Assembly (NCBI GenBank): GCA_016648135.1
Contig: JADDOH010024886.1
Location: forward strand, 56,974-120,973
Length of the DNA: 64,000 nucleotides
DNA from: Agrypnia vestita
Taxonomy: Eukaryota; Arthropoda; Insecta; Trichoptera; Phryganeidae
Direction of reading: 5' to 3'
A model generated the notes under the pieces. That model searched no databases. It was not told the origin of the DNA and was given only the letters and a program-made list of their open reading frames with translations. Positions 10,951-22,129 of the stretch are shown in pieces (the first letter of the stretch is position 1; each line of letters begins with the position of its first letter). A program made the position numbers and the translations under genes.

Positions 10951-11455
10951 TACTCCATGTATGTGTAACAAAATATTGATGTACCTATTTTGTTTTAAAA
11001 TGATTTATATGCCATTATAGTACAAATGTTGGCTGTTGAAATATAACATTGTACTTTGGTTCTCGTAGCATATAAACACAAGTGCAATTTCTCTTTTCTG
11101 TCTTGGATGTTTAATAATAAGTGTTGTTTCACTCAACCACGTAGACTCATAACCACTTTTCAAAGGTCTCATTGTAAATCGTAAATTCGTAAATCTAAAT
11201 TAATCAAGTAATTTTTCGGGCATGAATATATACGCGTCCTGTCTATTTTTGACTGTTGGGTTAAAAATTATATAAATATGGAGGACTGCAATCTATATCT
11301 CGTTTGTTTTTGAGTATTGGGGTAACGATCACCTAAATAGAAATATTTTTATTTTCTGAATAGGCTGGATTGTCCATTGCGTTAAAATATTTAACGTGTG
11401 TGAGACATAATACAATATTTTACCATGCTCCTAATTTACGTATAATTTTACATTA
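10951..11455. other. AT-rich stretch, nothing recognised
   Basis: No coding, repeat or RNA signal that I can name. Confidence 0.4.
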
Positions 11456-11457
11456 GT

Positions 11458-11765
11458 CATCATCACATGGCTCCTATCCATTAGGGATCTTCGCTTTCTT
11501 ATGAAGTAGTTTGCGCCACTACCGTCTGTCCTCGCCGGTTTTTCACTCTTCTATTATCGCCCCATTATCTTTTAGGTTTCCCCGTAGTCGAATCCCTTGG
11601 GATTACTGATGCAGTTCAATATGACGCATCCTTGGAGAACGCATTACTCGGACATGTCCAACTTAGTGTAGTCCAGCGATCTTCAGTTCAGCTGAGAGCC
11701 ATGATATCTGCTTCGTTGTACAAAATATGCGTTCACCTGATTCTTTTCTGCCCATGATCTATACA
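11458..11765 (-). pseudogene. degenerate LINE (RTE/Jockey-like) C-terminal fragment
   Basis: Read on the minus strand with stops and shifts, it gives GHV(R), DRR*WRKLLHKKAKIP and a final NG. These echo the WAGHV...DR..WR..L..AK tail found at the C terminus of many insect LINE reverse transcriptases. Several stop codons show it is dead. Identification is by motif memory and needs a protein search. Confidence 0.5.
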
Positions 11766-11774
11766 GCCTCAAAG

Positions 11775-11872
11775 TATAGGCCTATTCCTATAAGCTTGTA
11801 ATTGAGTTAGTGTGGGTACAGTGCGTAATACCCACACTAACTCAATTGCAAGCTTATATGAAAAGACCTATA
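11775..11872. repeat. 98-bp hairpin
   Basis: Arms 11789-11818 and 11829-11858 pair over 30 bases with one mismatch, around a 10-base loop. Pairing continues outward with a few mismatches to about 11775 and 11872. The arms contain AAGCTTG and GTTAGTGTGGGTA. It is probably a tiny foldback element. Confidence 0.85.
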
Positions 11873-11879
11873 CCTTCCT

Positions 11880-12990
11880 CCTCCAATATTAAATACAGAG
11901 ATGTCTTTTTTTTTAATATCCCATTTAATCTACTTTAAACAAAACTAATAAATTCAATATAGCAATGTCACATGTATTTAATTAAAAAATTCCGTAAATA
12001 TGTAACTTTATCGTATCCTGTTACATTTATTTATAATTAAAACAATCTGCATAAAAAAATAATCTTGTGATTTTTTTTAGAGCTGTAAAATAACTAGCCA
12101 TTGTTTCACTTCATTAAATATATTATAAAACCAATTTCAACCATTTTATTTCAATTAAAATCAGATTAAGTATACCCCCGTCAGTTTGCAGTTTATAATT
12201 TTTAATCTCTTCAAAACTTGTTCGTGAGAACACTGTTAATAAAATCAATGTAGGAACAATGCATTTCCACGTCTTAACCCCATTATTATAATTGAGAGAC
12301 CCATTACTAAAATATTATTTTCCTCAATCAATTGTATGCATATTAATATTTTCCAACTTTCAGGCACCATGTCCATATTTTCAAAATACCCGTGGAAGAT
12401 TTTAAAAAATCAGTAAAGCAAATTGTCTTAGACATGAAAATAGTATAAAAAGGTAAGCGTAGGCCATTCACATGAAATAGAGTATTTTTGTATTATTATG
12501 TACATAAATAATAATAATTAATAAATTTGAGACGATGATAACAGATTTCAACTGTGATTTTTTCAGAGGGTCAAACTCGAAACATGACTTAATGGCAATA
12601 TTTTAACTTTTCAGATATCGGCGCACTTTATTCTGTTGTTTATAAAGATAAATTTGTGGGGTCTATTATTTGCGTAAGGCTGCAAGTGCATTTGATTTTA
12701 CCTAATTTTATTGGCATTTTTCTATAGAAATTGGTAAATAATTACAGAAAATTTCCAAACAGCTGTCAGTCGTGCAACTTTAGTGACAGTTTGGTTCGGT
12801 ACCTGCGGTCCGCGAGATAAGGAGAGCACTTCGGCTTGGAGCACAACTTTGCCTTTTCGTAAAAGACCTACTTACAGCCAGGTTTGGTAGGAAGTCAATG
12901 ACAGTGCGGGAAACTTCTCTTAAATTTGCAGAGGCTTAATTTTCACCATCACGTCTAATAAATAAATTTTATAAAATTTTAAATCTTCTT
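11880..12990. other. AT-rich stretch with a short GC-richer patch
   Basis: Most of it is featureless. At 12765-12910 there is a GC-richer patch containing an acceptor-like TACTTACAG followed by a short open run ending at a stop. I cannot support it as an exon. Confidence 0.35.
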
Positions 12991-12998
12991 CCACGTGT

Positions 12999-13900
12999 AA
13001 ATGCTCTCAATAGTGAAGTGTTTGTTGTGTTTTCAATTCAGTAGATCCAAAGTTATATTTTTCCTCTCCTCTCTGCAAAATGGTTCAAAAACTCTATTTT
13101 TTCGCTACAAAATGAACGATCAAAATCTGACAAGAACATCAAATGTTAAAGATCTAGGTGTTAGATTTGTAAGCAACCTAACATTTCACGATCACATAGA
13201 GACGATCAGTGGTAATGCTTTGAGAATGTTAGGATTTGTTCTGCGTACTGCCAGGGTTTTCGAGAATACCCGCGTACTCAGAACTCTTTACAACTCCTTG
13301 GTGCGGAGTAGACTCGAGAGTGGCTCGATGATCTGGGGGCCACATGAGGGCAAGTACTCTCTTATGGTGGAGAAAGTCCAAAAGAAGTTTCTGAGATATC
13401 TCTACATGAGAGAGTACGGGCATTATCCTTGGCTTTACCCAACCGAGTTTCTCCAGGGTATGCTTGGCTACAATAGTTTAGAGACTAGAAGGAATGTGTA
13501 TTTGATTACACATTTTTATCGATTGTTGCGCGGTATGATCGATAATCCTGAAATTATGCAGAGCATTGGTTTGTATGTTCCTGATAATTACACTAGACAT
13601 CGTCAGCATAGATTGTTTCACATTCCAATATACAGGACCAACCTGCCGATGGTTATGCCTGTTGGAAGAGCCACAGCTATGCTGAACAAGATCGCTTTGG
13701 GTATTGATATATTCCATGTGTCTGAGGGGGTTTTCCGAAGCGGGATTCTCCTACACCTTTGACCAGATTTTATGTTATTTTTAATTTATTAAATATTTTC
13801 ATTTTTGATATATGTAATATGTATGCCTTAAACATTTTGTTTGTCATGTACATATTATCATGAAATAAATTGAATTGAATTGAATTGAATTGAATTGAAT
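12999..13900 (+). mobile_element. 5'-truncated non-LTR retrotransposon (LINE), copy 1
   Basis: The open frame 13001-13762 (253 codons) matches the region downstream of the catalytic reverse transcriptase palm. It has KCLLCFQFSRSK, then VKDLGVRF....FHDHI, SLVRSRLESGSMIWGPH and the long helical C terminus. That layout is typical of Jockey/CR1-type LINEs. The endonuclease and the YADD-containing palm are missing, as expected after 5' truncation. The 3' untranslated region ends with AATAAA and a (TTGAA)n tail at 13869-13900. The start ATG is only the first methionine of the fragment. A second copy lies at 52975-53620. Confidence 0.9.
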
Positions 13901-13904
13901 CTCA

Positions 13905-13985
13905 ATAATGCGCGTTGACAGAATCTGTTTGACATCCATGTCACTTCTGCATTAAACATACGGGTCTTTTTTAAAACACCCAGAT
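13905..13985 (+). repeat. SINE family 3 body fragment
   Basis: Shares CAGAATCTGTTTGACATCC and a T-rich end followed by CACCCA with 10849-10950. It abuts the simple tail of the preceding LINE. Confidence 0.65.
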
Positions 13986-14155
13986 TTATAATTACAAACA
14001 GTCTTTTCTTGAATTATTAATTGTAGTTCCTGTAGATTGGAGACGATTGCTGTCAACGATATTCATGTACCTCCAATAAGACGTCTTCAAAGGATCCAAT
14101 ACATCTTCAATCGCTTTCCTTTATGGTGCAGGATACTACGTTATAAATTAATATT

Positions 14156-14317
14156 GGCGGCCCTCGTAGCCCAGTGGGTATGACACTGGTTTGATTCTCG
14201 GTGAGATCACAATTAGTCTATGTGATTTACCAAAGCCTGGGTGTTTTGTGATGTGTTTCGCTTCTGTAATTGGGTCTCTTGGCCTGTTGAAGCGTAAATA
14301 AAATAAAAATAAAAATA
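14156..14317 (+). repeat. tRNA-related SINE, family 2, copy a
   Basis: The head CCCTCGTAGCCCAGTGGGTA resembles a tRNA D-arm region, followed by a weak B box (TTTGATTCTC). The body has GGGTGTTTTGTGATGTGTTT and GGGTCTCTTGGCC, and the end is A-rich, with AAATAAAATAAAAATAAAAA. A related copy lies at 31927-32062. Confidence 0.65.
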
Positions 14318-14319
14318 TT

Positions 14320-15370
14320 GAACAAATACACTCAGAGGCATAGCTACGTTAATGCAGCTAGAGGCCTGAAATGTCTACGACTAAAAAAAATTGATATCGA
14401 TACGGAACAATAATTTTACAGTTCTACCACATCAAGCATTTCATATTACATTTTATTTTCTTACAAATTACTCACAAAATATTAAAATTTCGACATCTAC
14501 GTAAAATATCGTTGCGAAGTTTTTTGTTTTAGTATTTAGCATGTAAATATTTAAAACATTTTTAAGTAGGAATATTTAAAAAAATAAACAATATTTTATT
14601 AAAATGTAAAATTAATTTTATCATTTAATGAAATTGATATAAATTGTTATTGTTTGGATTCTACTGTTGAATTCAGCGGAAGAACCTGTTATCTTTAGAG
14701 TCTGTTTAAGGAGACAATGAACATTTTTACATGTTTATTTCAATTAATTTGTGTGTCAGTCACTAATCTTTTAATTAATATTTGATCTGACCAATAAATG
14801 CTTCCAAATTTGGCAGAGAGACGTATTCCGAATGACAATACAATAATCATTCAGCAAATTTGCAAAATTAGTTTGATTACTCAAAAAAATATTTGAAAAG
14901 TTGACGCGTTATTTTATCGGACACATGCTGGTGACATCTGTCAGTACTATTATAAAAGTGACGTTTGAGTTTTGAAGATAATGGTATTTAGAAATAGGAC
15001 ATGTCTTCTTACCAATTCGAATTGATTATAATAAATTAATGTGATGATGAAGAGTAAAAAGGAGAAAATAATATTATATAATTAAAAATAATAAAAAATA
15101 CACGCTTTTTTAAAATTGACTAAAAATTAGAAAACACATTTTTACAGCCGCGGTACTAAGAGAGATCACAGTATATGCGTATGTCAATAAAATCGAAAGT
15201 GTGGTAAATGCTACTAAATGTAAAATATGCAATATAATAAAAAATAAATAATCCAACCACTTCGCGACCAGAAAGTAACTATTTCAGTGAGTATGAATAT
15301 GTATTTAATACGATGTTTTATCATATTTGTAATTTAATAAAAAGATTCAGCATAAACGCACTTTGACTCA
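14320..15370. other. AT-rich stretch, nothing recognised
   Basis: No coding or repeat signal beyond A and T runs. Confidence 0.4.
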
Positions 15371-15374
15371 TCGG

Positions 15375-15538
15375 AATCAACACGCAATTCGTGTCACATC
15401 AATATTCTTACTATTTTAAAATTAAGCTAAACGCTTGTGCTATGAAAATAGAACTAACTTGCTTGTCTGGAGTGAGTTTCGAACCTGCGACCTTTGGATC
15501 ACGAGGCGAGAGTCCTAACCACAAGACCAACAAGCTAC
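15375..15538 (-). repeat. tRNA-derived SINE, family 1, copy b
   Basis: On the minus strand it starts GTAGCTTGTTGGTCTTGTGG, has B box GGTTCGAAAC and ends in the shared tail GAATATTGATGTGACACG. The order is the same as in copy a at 3583-3764. Confidence 0.8.
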
Positions 15539-15667
15539 TCAAGATTTGATCATAATCATCAAAATACAAGTTATATATGTAACAATATCCGTAGGTACTA
15601 ACGCTACCAAGACGCTATGCCATGCTACGCTAGATGCCGCTGTTTTCACAGCCGTAATATAATGAAT

Positions 15668-16039
15668 TCTCTATAAAATAATACTCTACATCAACGTGCA
15701 TTTTTTGACAGCAATTGAACATTGACCATAGTAAATATTGTCATTAAATAATTATCATAAATTAAAACTTCCATCATATAAAAAAAAACTCAGCATGGAA
15801 AAGTATGTGATTTTGATTAATGTATGTATATATTGTATATGTTACAGAAAAAGTATAAATTTCGATAATACATTAAATCATAGTAAGTGCATGCATATAC
15901 TAGTTGATGTATACATTATCGATATTTAACACTTTGTAACATATTGTATATATACCACTAGGACATAATAAATACTAATTAATGTGAAGCTGACATTCAG
16001 ACACGTAAATATACGTCATTTTTGACGTGTTACGGCTAG
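15668..16039 (+). mobile_element. non-autonomous Helitron, family A
   Basis: The 3' end is diagnostic. Hairpin ACGTCA-TTTT-TGACGT (16013-16028) is followed by GTTACGGCTAG and then a host T at 16040. The 5' end is taken at TCTCTATAAAATAATAC near 15668, because the related copy at 58169 starts the same way. The true start may lie further upstream, since CTAACGCTACC...GCTGTTTTCA at 15597-15660 recurs in other copies. There is no Rep/helicase, so it would need a partner for rolling-circle movement. Confidence 0.75.
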
Positions 16040-16040
16040 T

Positions 16041-16610
16041 TATTTTATTATCCACGTAATCTATATCGCTTCTTACCGCATTTGGTTCCACCCACAACAT
16101 ACAAAATTACCTGTCTACCTGTAAAATACAACCAAACGACTTCCGAGAGAAAGCAGATTGCTGTAACGGTGAATCTCGAAGGCATTGTAAGCTCAAACGT
16201 TGCGCTCGTTTAATCAACAGGAACACTGTCCGGCCTTATCGTATCATATAAAATACACCCACCAAAAAGAAAAACTCCTGAAAATATCTGTGTGTTCTTC
16301 AAAACAGTACGCACATTTAATCAAAGTGCCCCTTTGCTTTCGGAGACACTTGATCCAATCGGGTTTAGTTAAATCGATGTTAAGGTTAAGAGCGAGGGAA
16401 TCCTACGTGTGAATGAATAAGCGGGTGTTTAATGAATGTGCGAGATGGGTGAGAATTTTCCTGTATTTTCTACTCGGGGGCTTTAGTTTAACACTTTACT
16501 GACATGATTTGGTTTTGGTATTTGCATGTACGCGCGCACTTAGACTCCTTATACATGACCTGCATTCGCCGCGTGCACACGGCTGTGAATGAATATATTC
16601 GTCGAGCGAC
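16041..16610. other. no feature recognised
   Basis: Open frames at 16200-16412 and 16504-16737 (+) show no domain, and the second runs into repeat D. Confidence 0.35.
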
Positions 16611-16614
16611 AAAT

Positions 16615-16750
16615 GGACGTAGTTATGCAGAAGGCGACCAACCCAAAAAACATGGAACTGAGAAAACGGTTTCTAAAAATTTGAACCTACAAAAACCTAC
16701 TATCTCGATATTTACTTCATTATTGCATTTTTTTTAAATGGGTTCATTGT
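16615..16750 (+). repeat. dispersed repeat D, copy 2 (left arm)
   Basis: It begins GGACGTAGTTATGCAGAAGG and forms an inverted pair with 17330-17529. Together they may be the two ends of one 915-bp element (16615-17529). Confidence 0.55.
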
Positions 16751-17000
16751 AAAGATAGTTTTTACTGCGTTTTAATGTAATTATAAGAAAAAACTTTTAA
16801 TAATAAAATATGGAAGTATCACTACCAGTTGCGAAATCTACGCATACTAACTTGACAATGAGAAAAAAATAACAACAGATGTCTCTAGCAGAGACCAGTG
16901 CAATATATGAAATGTTCTTGATTTGAAACATATATAGAACTTTGAAAATTTTGATAATATGAGGATGTTTTTACGATGGAAATGGTAAACGTTGCGTTGT

Positions 17001-17105
17001 ATAGAGTGATCGCTTAAGCCAACTCATACAGGTTGTAAGCCCTGAGCCATCGTATAAGTGACTTCCATCCACTTTTCTCATATATAAATGAGACTTCTAT
17101 AATTT
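17001..17105 (+). repeat. dispersed repeat E, copy 1
   Basis: Shares GTGATCGCTTAAGCCAACTC, ACAGGTTGTAAGCCCTG and GACTTCCATCCAC with copies at 54335-54425 (+), 56025-56140 (-) and 56385-56500 (-). Class unknown. Confidence 0.5.
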
Positions 17106-17329
17106 ATCCTTAACTAAAAACTTTTATTTACGAGGATATCACGCGTATCACAGGTTAAACAGTACTATCCGAGGAGTAGAAAACGCTCAACCCACTTGGA
17201 TGTTTTTTGCAAAATTATAATCGTTTAGTAAGAGTAGAAATGAAAAGTTGCATAATGCATCCATGCCGCAAGGATGTTTTCAATTAATATGTTTGTTAGC
17301 CAATGATTTATAAAAGTGAAGCCGCAGAA

Positions 17330-17529
17330 AACAGTCAAACCACTTGGACATTTTATGAGTTCATTTAACGGTGATGGCCGTGACGTGGGTTAGAAAAAAA
17401 CTGAATTTACAAAAAACTATAACACTCTGATCTTGAACGATTTCAGCACACAAAGATACCGTAGCGAGCTGTCCAAAAGCGTATTTTTAACATTTTGTGG
17501 GTTGGTCGCTTTCTGCATAATTACGTTCA
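17330..17529 (-). repeat. dispersed repeat D, copy 3 (right arm)
   Basis: On the minus strand it reads CGTAATTATGCAGAAAGCGA and then words matching copy 1 at 1394-1585 over nearly 200 bases. Confidence 0.6.
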
Positions 17530-17534
17530 AATAA

Positions 17535-18240
17535 GGCCAAGCCTTTTGCTAAACCTTTAATTTCGCTGTTGTTGGCTTGAAGTCTTGAAAGTATATAGGA
17601 TGCATGTACTCTCAATAAAGTTATTAGTATGAGTTTAGAACGCACCCAACCAAAGTAAATATACATAAACTAACTTGTCCACAGTTGACAGCACGCCTGG
17701 TGCCTTTTAAAAAATTACTTGGACCTTTTAAATTTTGAAACAATTTTAAAACGGTTAAACTAAATAATCTTAAAGTTTAATATCTTAATAAATAAGTCAC
17801 ACATTATTACAAAAATAACAGACTCAGAGGTTTGGAACAAATTTAAAAAAAATACGTCTATTGTAAAAAATACGTTTTGTTTAAAGGATTTAATTATGCA
17901 AGAATAAAAACATTAACTGCAGCATTAATGTGTCTTAGACAGAGGAGTCGCGAGGGAGGATAAAATATTATTTTGATGGGATTTCTATGGTATTCCCTTC
18001 GATTTGGTGCCAAATTCCACACGCGTGCACTCGCACCCGGCGTCTGCGCGGCACTCATTCGTAACACGGACGCTTGACTCGCAGGTGTTAGTTAACTGGT
18101 AAAAAAATATTGATAAAAGTCTCACCCTGGATTACTTTAGTAATCCGCGCGCGTACTCAATCGTTAAATACAGCATATTTACAACGTTTAGTATGTACGA
18201 ATATAAAAACATGAATAAATTTTAGGGGATCAACCGTCCG
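17535..18240. other. no feature recognised
   Basis: AT-rich, with a GC-richer patch at 18000-18090 that has no motif I know. Confidence 0.35.
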
Positions 18241-18244
18241 TGGA

Positions 18245-18303
18245 CCAATTTCCTGACGATTGATCCCCGGATCAATAATCCGGGGATCAATCAATCAGGG
18301 AAT
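18245..18303. repeat. strong GC-containing hairpin
   Basis: GATTGATCCCCGGAT (18258-18272) and its exact inverse (18278-18292) flank a 5-base loop. Pairing resumes outward through TCCTGA/TCAGGG. A stem this stable in AT-rich DNA is notable. It is probably a small foldback element. Confidence 0.85.
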
Positions 18304-18425
18304 TCTCAATTCTGCAGCTCTAGAAACATGTTGTTTCGTTAATATTCATTAGCCAGTTCAGCAGTGGGTAGTCATTAAAAATGACCTATTTTTTAAAACG
18401 GCCCATGGGTTAATTTGGATAACCC

Positions 18426-18481
18426 GACAAAGCGGAGATGACAAAGCCGCGATGATAAAGCCATGCCGACAAAGCTGCGAA
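18426..18481 (+). repeat. 14-bp tandem repeat, 4 diverged copies
   Basis: Units GACAAAGCGGAGAT, GACAAAGCCGCGAT, GATAAAGCCATGCC and GACAAAGCTGCGAA follow one another. The period is constant and the sequence drifts. Confidence 0.75.
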
Positions 18482-18484
18482 ATA

Positions 18485-19385
18485 AAAATAAAAATTTAAT
18501 CAGGTGAGGTTAGGTTGTACGTTGTTTTTTTTGTGCTGGCAATAGAAATTGTCCAGATTCAGCGAAGTTTCTGAAGTAATTATAATATATTATAATAAAA
18601 TAAAATTCAACACATAGTCAACACGATACCATGTGTAAAAATACCATCTTATGAAGAAATTGATAAAAATTATCCAATGATAATAAGTGAGATAAAGAAG
18701 ACACTTTAATACATATATTTACATTTGTTGCCTTCTTTATTGCATTCAGGAGTTTGTTACACAGACAAGAATTGTATGTCCTATTCCTCATTTATACCTA
18801 TTTTGAAAAACTAGTTTTTCTCATTGTCTGACAGTTGTGACGAAATTTTATTTTGTGCTCTTTAAAAAAAAACAGGTTATTATACAGGGAGGGTAAATTT
18901 ATAATAGTAAAATCTTTAAAAACCTGTTGTGTTGGTTAATCTCTAGGATTGAGAATTAATTTTATTAAGATTTCTGCTCGCTTTTGAATAAACGGCAATA
19001 TTACACATTTTCTCGTTTATAAATCGATTTAGAAATGACCTATTTTATCGCAATTTTTCGTTTAATGAGATGACCGCAAAACGTTTTTGCGAGGCTCTAA
19101 TTGTAAAATAAATAACCGACCGGGGTCGACGACTCGGGCCCGCTCGCCGCCGCGCGCTAATAGAATACGGAAGTCGGCTTGTGAAATAATATCGCGCTAT
19201 CCTTGCGCGCCCCATTAAAGTTCGATACTTGCAACCCGTCCTGATAGTTACGCAATTCGCGAGTGCAACGTCCACTGCACGTGGTAAAATGGCGCGATGC
19301 ATCGCGGTGCAGGCAGTGCAGGAACGAATAAAGCAACGCACACGTATTACTCTCTACAACCCGACAAAATGGAAGAATTTTAGTA
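18485..19385. other. AT-rich then GC-rich patch (19100-19340)
   Basis: The patch 19100-19340 is rich in CG dinucleotides and stays open for about 98 codons on the minus strand (19045-19341), ending in low-identity sequence. I see no domain or splice pattern. A regulatory CpG-rich block or an old insertion is possible. Confidence 0.3.
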
Positions 19386-19387
19386 TA

Positions 19388-19894
19388 CAGGGTTATTTAG
19401 TAAACATTAATAACCTCGCAGGACTATATTCCTGCCTTGATTGTGAGTCGAATATGTTAAAACTATGGAGTTATGCGACATCAAATTTTGCATTTTTTTT
19501 CAATATTTCTGACTTATTTTTTGTTAAACGCTAGACTATCATTATAGTAACTTATACAGAATATGTAAAATTAATTCTCTTTAATACAAGTCAAATCAAA
19601 AAATAAAAAACTTAAAATTCCAATTGGAAAACATTCCAATTGGAAAATTTTAAGGGTTTTTATCATTCTATTACACTTGTATTGAATCGAATGAATTTTT
19701 CGTAATCGATATACGTTACTGTAATGATAGTCCAACGTTTTACAAATAAGTCAGAAATATTGAAAAAAAAATGCAAACTTTGATGTAGCATATCTCAATG
19801 ACTATTGATATTAGGTCATGATAGTTTCATACGAGTCGTAATCAAGGCAGAAATATAGTCCTGCGAGGTTATAAAGGTTTTTCAAATAACCCTG
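19388..19894. mobile_element. palindromic CAGGGTTATTT MITE, copy B
   Basis: 507 bp from CAGGGTTATTTAG to CAAATAACCCTG, flanked by TA on each side. The inverted halves meet near 19630, where CCAATTGGAAAA repeats as a palindrome. No coding capacity. Confidence 0.9.
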
Positions 19895-19900
19895 TATATA

Positions 19901-20060
19901 CTAGCTGCAACCAGTGACGGGGACCCACCACACACCCTGGGCCGTGTTGGCATTATTTTAATGCTAAAAGCAGCCTCCTCGCCGTCCGCAGGCAGGGCAA
20001 CACGCACCCCTGCGACCTGGAGAGCCGGCCGCCCAAACCCTTCGCTGTCTGAGCGGCTTT
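19901..20060 (-). mobile_element. possible reversed Helitron 3' end abutting the MITE
   Basis: CTAGCTGCAACCAGTGACGG after an A at 19900 reads in reverse as CCGTCACTGGTTGCAGCTAG followed by T. The CTAG terminus fits, but the hairpin is weak. The adjoining GC-rich sequence to about 20050 would be its 3' region, and its 5' end was not found. Confidence 0.35.
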
Positions 20061-20980
20061 ATTTAGAAAAATGTACGCAATAATATAACAAAGGCAATAA
20101 ACACAAATAAGTAAGAACAGTAAAATAAGCATAGTAAAGATACATGTTTTTAAATTTAAAAAAAATTTATTTTGTGTTAAAATATTAAACAAAAAATAGT
20201 CTGTAATAATCTAATAAATTTCAGTTATCTTTTTATTGCAAGCACAAAATGTTTTCAGAGTTTTTCAGTGAAATGAAAGGGAATATGAAATGAAAACATT
20301 CAATATTCCTAATCTCGCTCGGTTAATGAAGATTGAACATAAAAACAACACCTAAAAATCAATCACAAAATAAAAAAACAATCCACAGGTAATGAGTTTC
20401 GATAACAAATATGCGCCAATTCACTCACCGTTGAATTAATTGCGGGCTCGTCTCGAGTACTACAGCTGCATAAAACGTCAAACTAAAAAGGGTTGAAGCA
20501 TCGCTTCCGTGTCACCCACACACTAGGCCAAAGCCTGCGCCGTCTTTCCCGGGGCCTGATTGGCTGCACGGTGAGGTGCATCGCTGCGATCACTTCCTTA
20601 TCTGCGGAGTTTAGCCGTTGAACTTGGTCCATTTGGGTCAAGATTATTTATTGCAGCGCGGCGTGAAAGGAATTTCATTACTGTGAAGTGGGACAATGCC
20701 CTCGGCCGATCGGCAAATTTTGTAATCCAATGACAAAAGAGTTCAGCGATGTTGAATGACAAAAGAATGCAGCTTGAGAAACAGGCGTTGGGGCGCTATA
20801 TATTTTAATAAATTTCTTTTCCATACGATCACTTGATATTTCTCTTTCTTGGGGCCGCTTGTAACTTAGTTTATATTGTAATAAACGTTCGTTAAAGCAT
20901 AAATTTTTACGTTTTCCACCAACCAAAAAACCTTCGTAAAAATCTATGTCTTAAACGAACTATTACTACGCATAAATATA
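20061..20980. other. no feature recognised
   Basis: AT-rich, with a mixed patch at 20500-20650. No gene or repeat identified. Confidence 0.35.
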
Positions 20981-20984
20981 ATTG

Positions 20985-21220
20985 TAATTAGAATGCGAAA
21001 ATAGACATATACAATCCATACTGCAATACGGAATCGTAGGTTGGGGTGGAACATACAAAAGTAATCTCAAGGCTCTTGAAATGACACACAAATTCATTAT
21101 GAAAATAATATTCTTATAATCTAGAAGAGATTTACTATTCAAAGTGTTCAATGTTCCTCATTCAGACCGACTGCGTCTATATAAAAACACTGCATTACCC
21201 GTCTTCTATAAAAAGAGAAA
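20985..21220 (+). pseudogene. LINE reverse transcriptase C-terminal fragment (Jockey-like)
   Basis: The + frame reads LQYGIVGWGGTYKSNLKALE, then MTHKFIMKIIFL, a stop, SRRDLLFKVFNVPHSDRLRL and so on. The QYGI.GWGG motif and what follows are characteristic of the region after the palm in insect non-LTR elements. One stop interrupts it and both ends are truncated. Confidence 0.7.
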
Positions 21221-21229
21221 AGTTGAAAA

Positions 21230-21584
21230 GTGCAACATAAATAGCGACAAAAACCAGCGAAACAGTAGCGACAGGCAGTGTGGTCCGCGCGTATATAACC
21301 GAGTGATATTCGAACAAGTACCTACTTACATGCGAAATCGAGCGGAATATTCTCGATAGTGATCGATGCGATAGAAGCAGCATAATAAAAAGTGTTACAC
21401 GGATCAGTGAGTAGAGATAATAAGTGCGATTCAGAAATTGGATAATAAGTATGTGAAATATTTTAGGAATATTTATTGACTATGAATTTAAGAAGAATAG
21501 CGTTGAGCAATTTTGGTGATGAATAAAACTTTATTTAACTTTAAGTGTTTCAATTGCCTCCCTTAGCCACAGTCCCGTGGCAAT
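21230..21584 (+). mobile_element. partial LTR (Gypsy-like), copy 1
   Basis: Shares CGGAATATTCTCGATAGTGA and TCGATGCGATAGAAGCAG with the LTRs at 43040-43552 and 43665-44054. It contains TATATAA (21292-21298), a poly(A) signal AATAAA and an end of CCCGTGGCA. The U3 side is cut or lost against the preceding LINE fragment. No internal gag-pol follows, so it is a solo or truncated LTR. Confidence 0.65.
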
Positions 21585-21589
21585 ATTGT

Positions 21590-22040
21590 GAATGTTCTTA
21601 TTTTATTCTCATATTGTTTATAATCTATTTATTATATAAGCACATTTTTAATTTCAACATTTATTAATACTGTTGAAATTAAAAAATTGACTATTCTCCT
21701 GTTCCCACATGGGAAGTCTTAACTTTGATGGGACAGAAACAAAAAAATGTAACTTAATAATGTAACTAACTCGTGTATATAATATATAGTAAAAAAATTG
21801 ATGGAACCGGATCTTAGTAAAATGGCTTAGAATAATGCCCCCCGCGCAACAGGAAATGAGCAACCCATGACTTACCCAAGACCGTTTTGTGAGCGAGGGC
21901 ACCCCTATCGGCCCTACTCATTCGCTGCCAGGTTAGCATTTTATAATGCTCTATGGCGACGATGCTACGCCGCAGCGCAGAACAGCAGCAATGCACGGTT
22001 GTCAACGAAAAGCCATCCACTGTCAATTATTAAATCAAAA
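21590..22040. other. no feature recognised
   Basis: Open frames on both strands at 21814-22145 overlap the start of a SINE and carry no domain. Confidence 0.35.
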
Positions 22041-22045
22041 ATAAT

Positions 22046-22128
22046 AGCTTGTTGTTGTAGTGGTTATGACTTTCGTCTAGTAATCCCGTGGTCGGTGGTT
22101 CGAGCCCCGTTCAGCCAGCAAGTTAGGT
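22046..22128 (+). repeat. tRNA-derived SINE, family 1, copy c (truncated)
   Basis: Head AGCTTGTTGTTGTAGTGGTT and B box GGTTCGAGCC (22097-22106) are followed by CAGCAAGTTAGG. The tail is missing. Confidence 0.7.
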
Positions 22129-22129
22129 A

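Noticed and set aside
13229..13717. Minus-strand frames of 64 and 79 codons
   Set aside because: They overlap the clear LINE frame on the plus strand and recur only because the LINE does.
15470..15538. tRNA gene on the minus strand
   Set aside because: The head is shared with four other copies that all continue into the same SINE tail, and the cloverleaf does not close.
18298..18326. Cloning-vector polylinker (EcoRI, PstI, XbaI sites close together)
   Set aside because: The three sites are separated by native-looking bases and no vector sequence follows. Chance is more likely.
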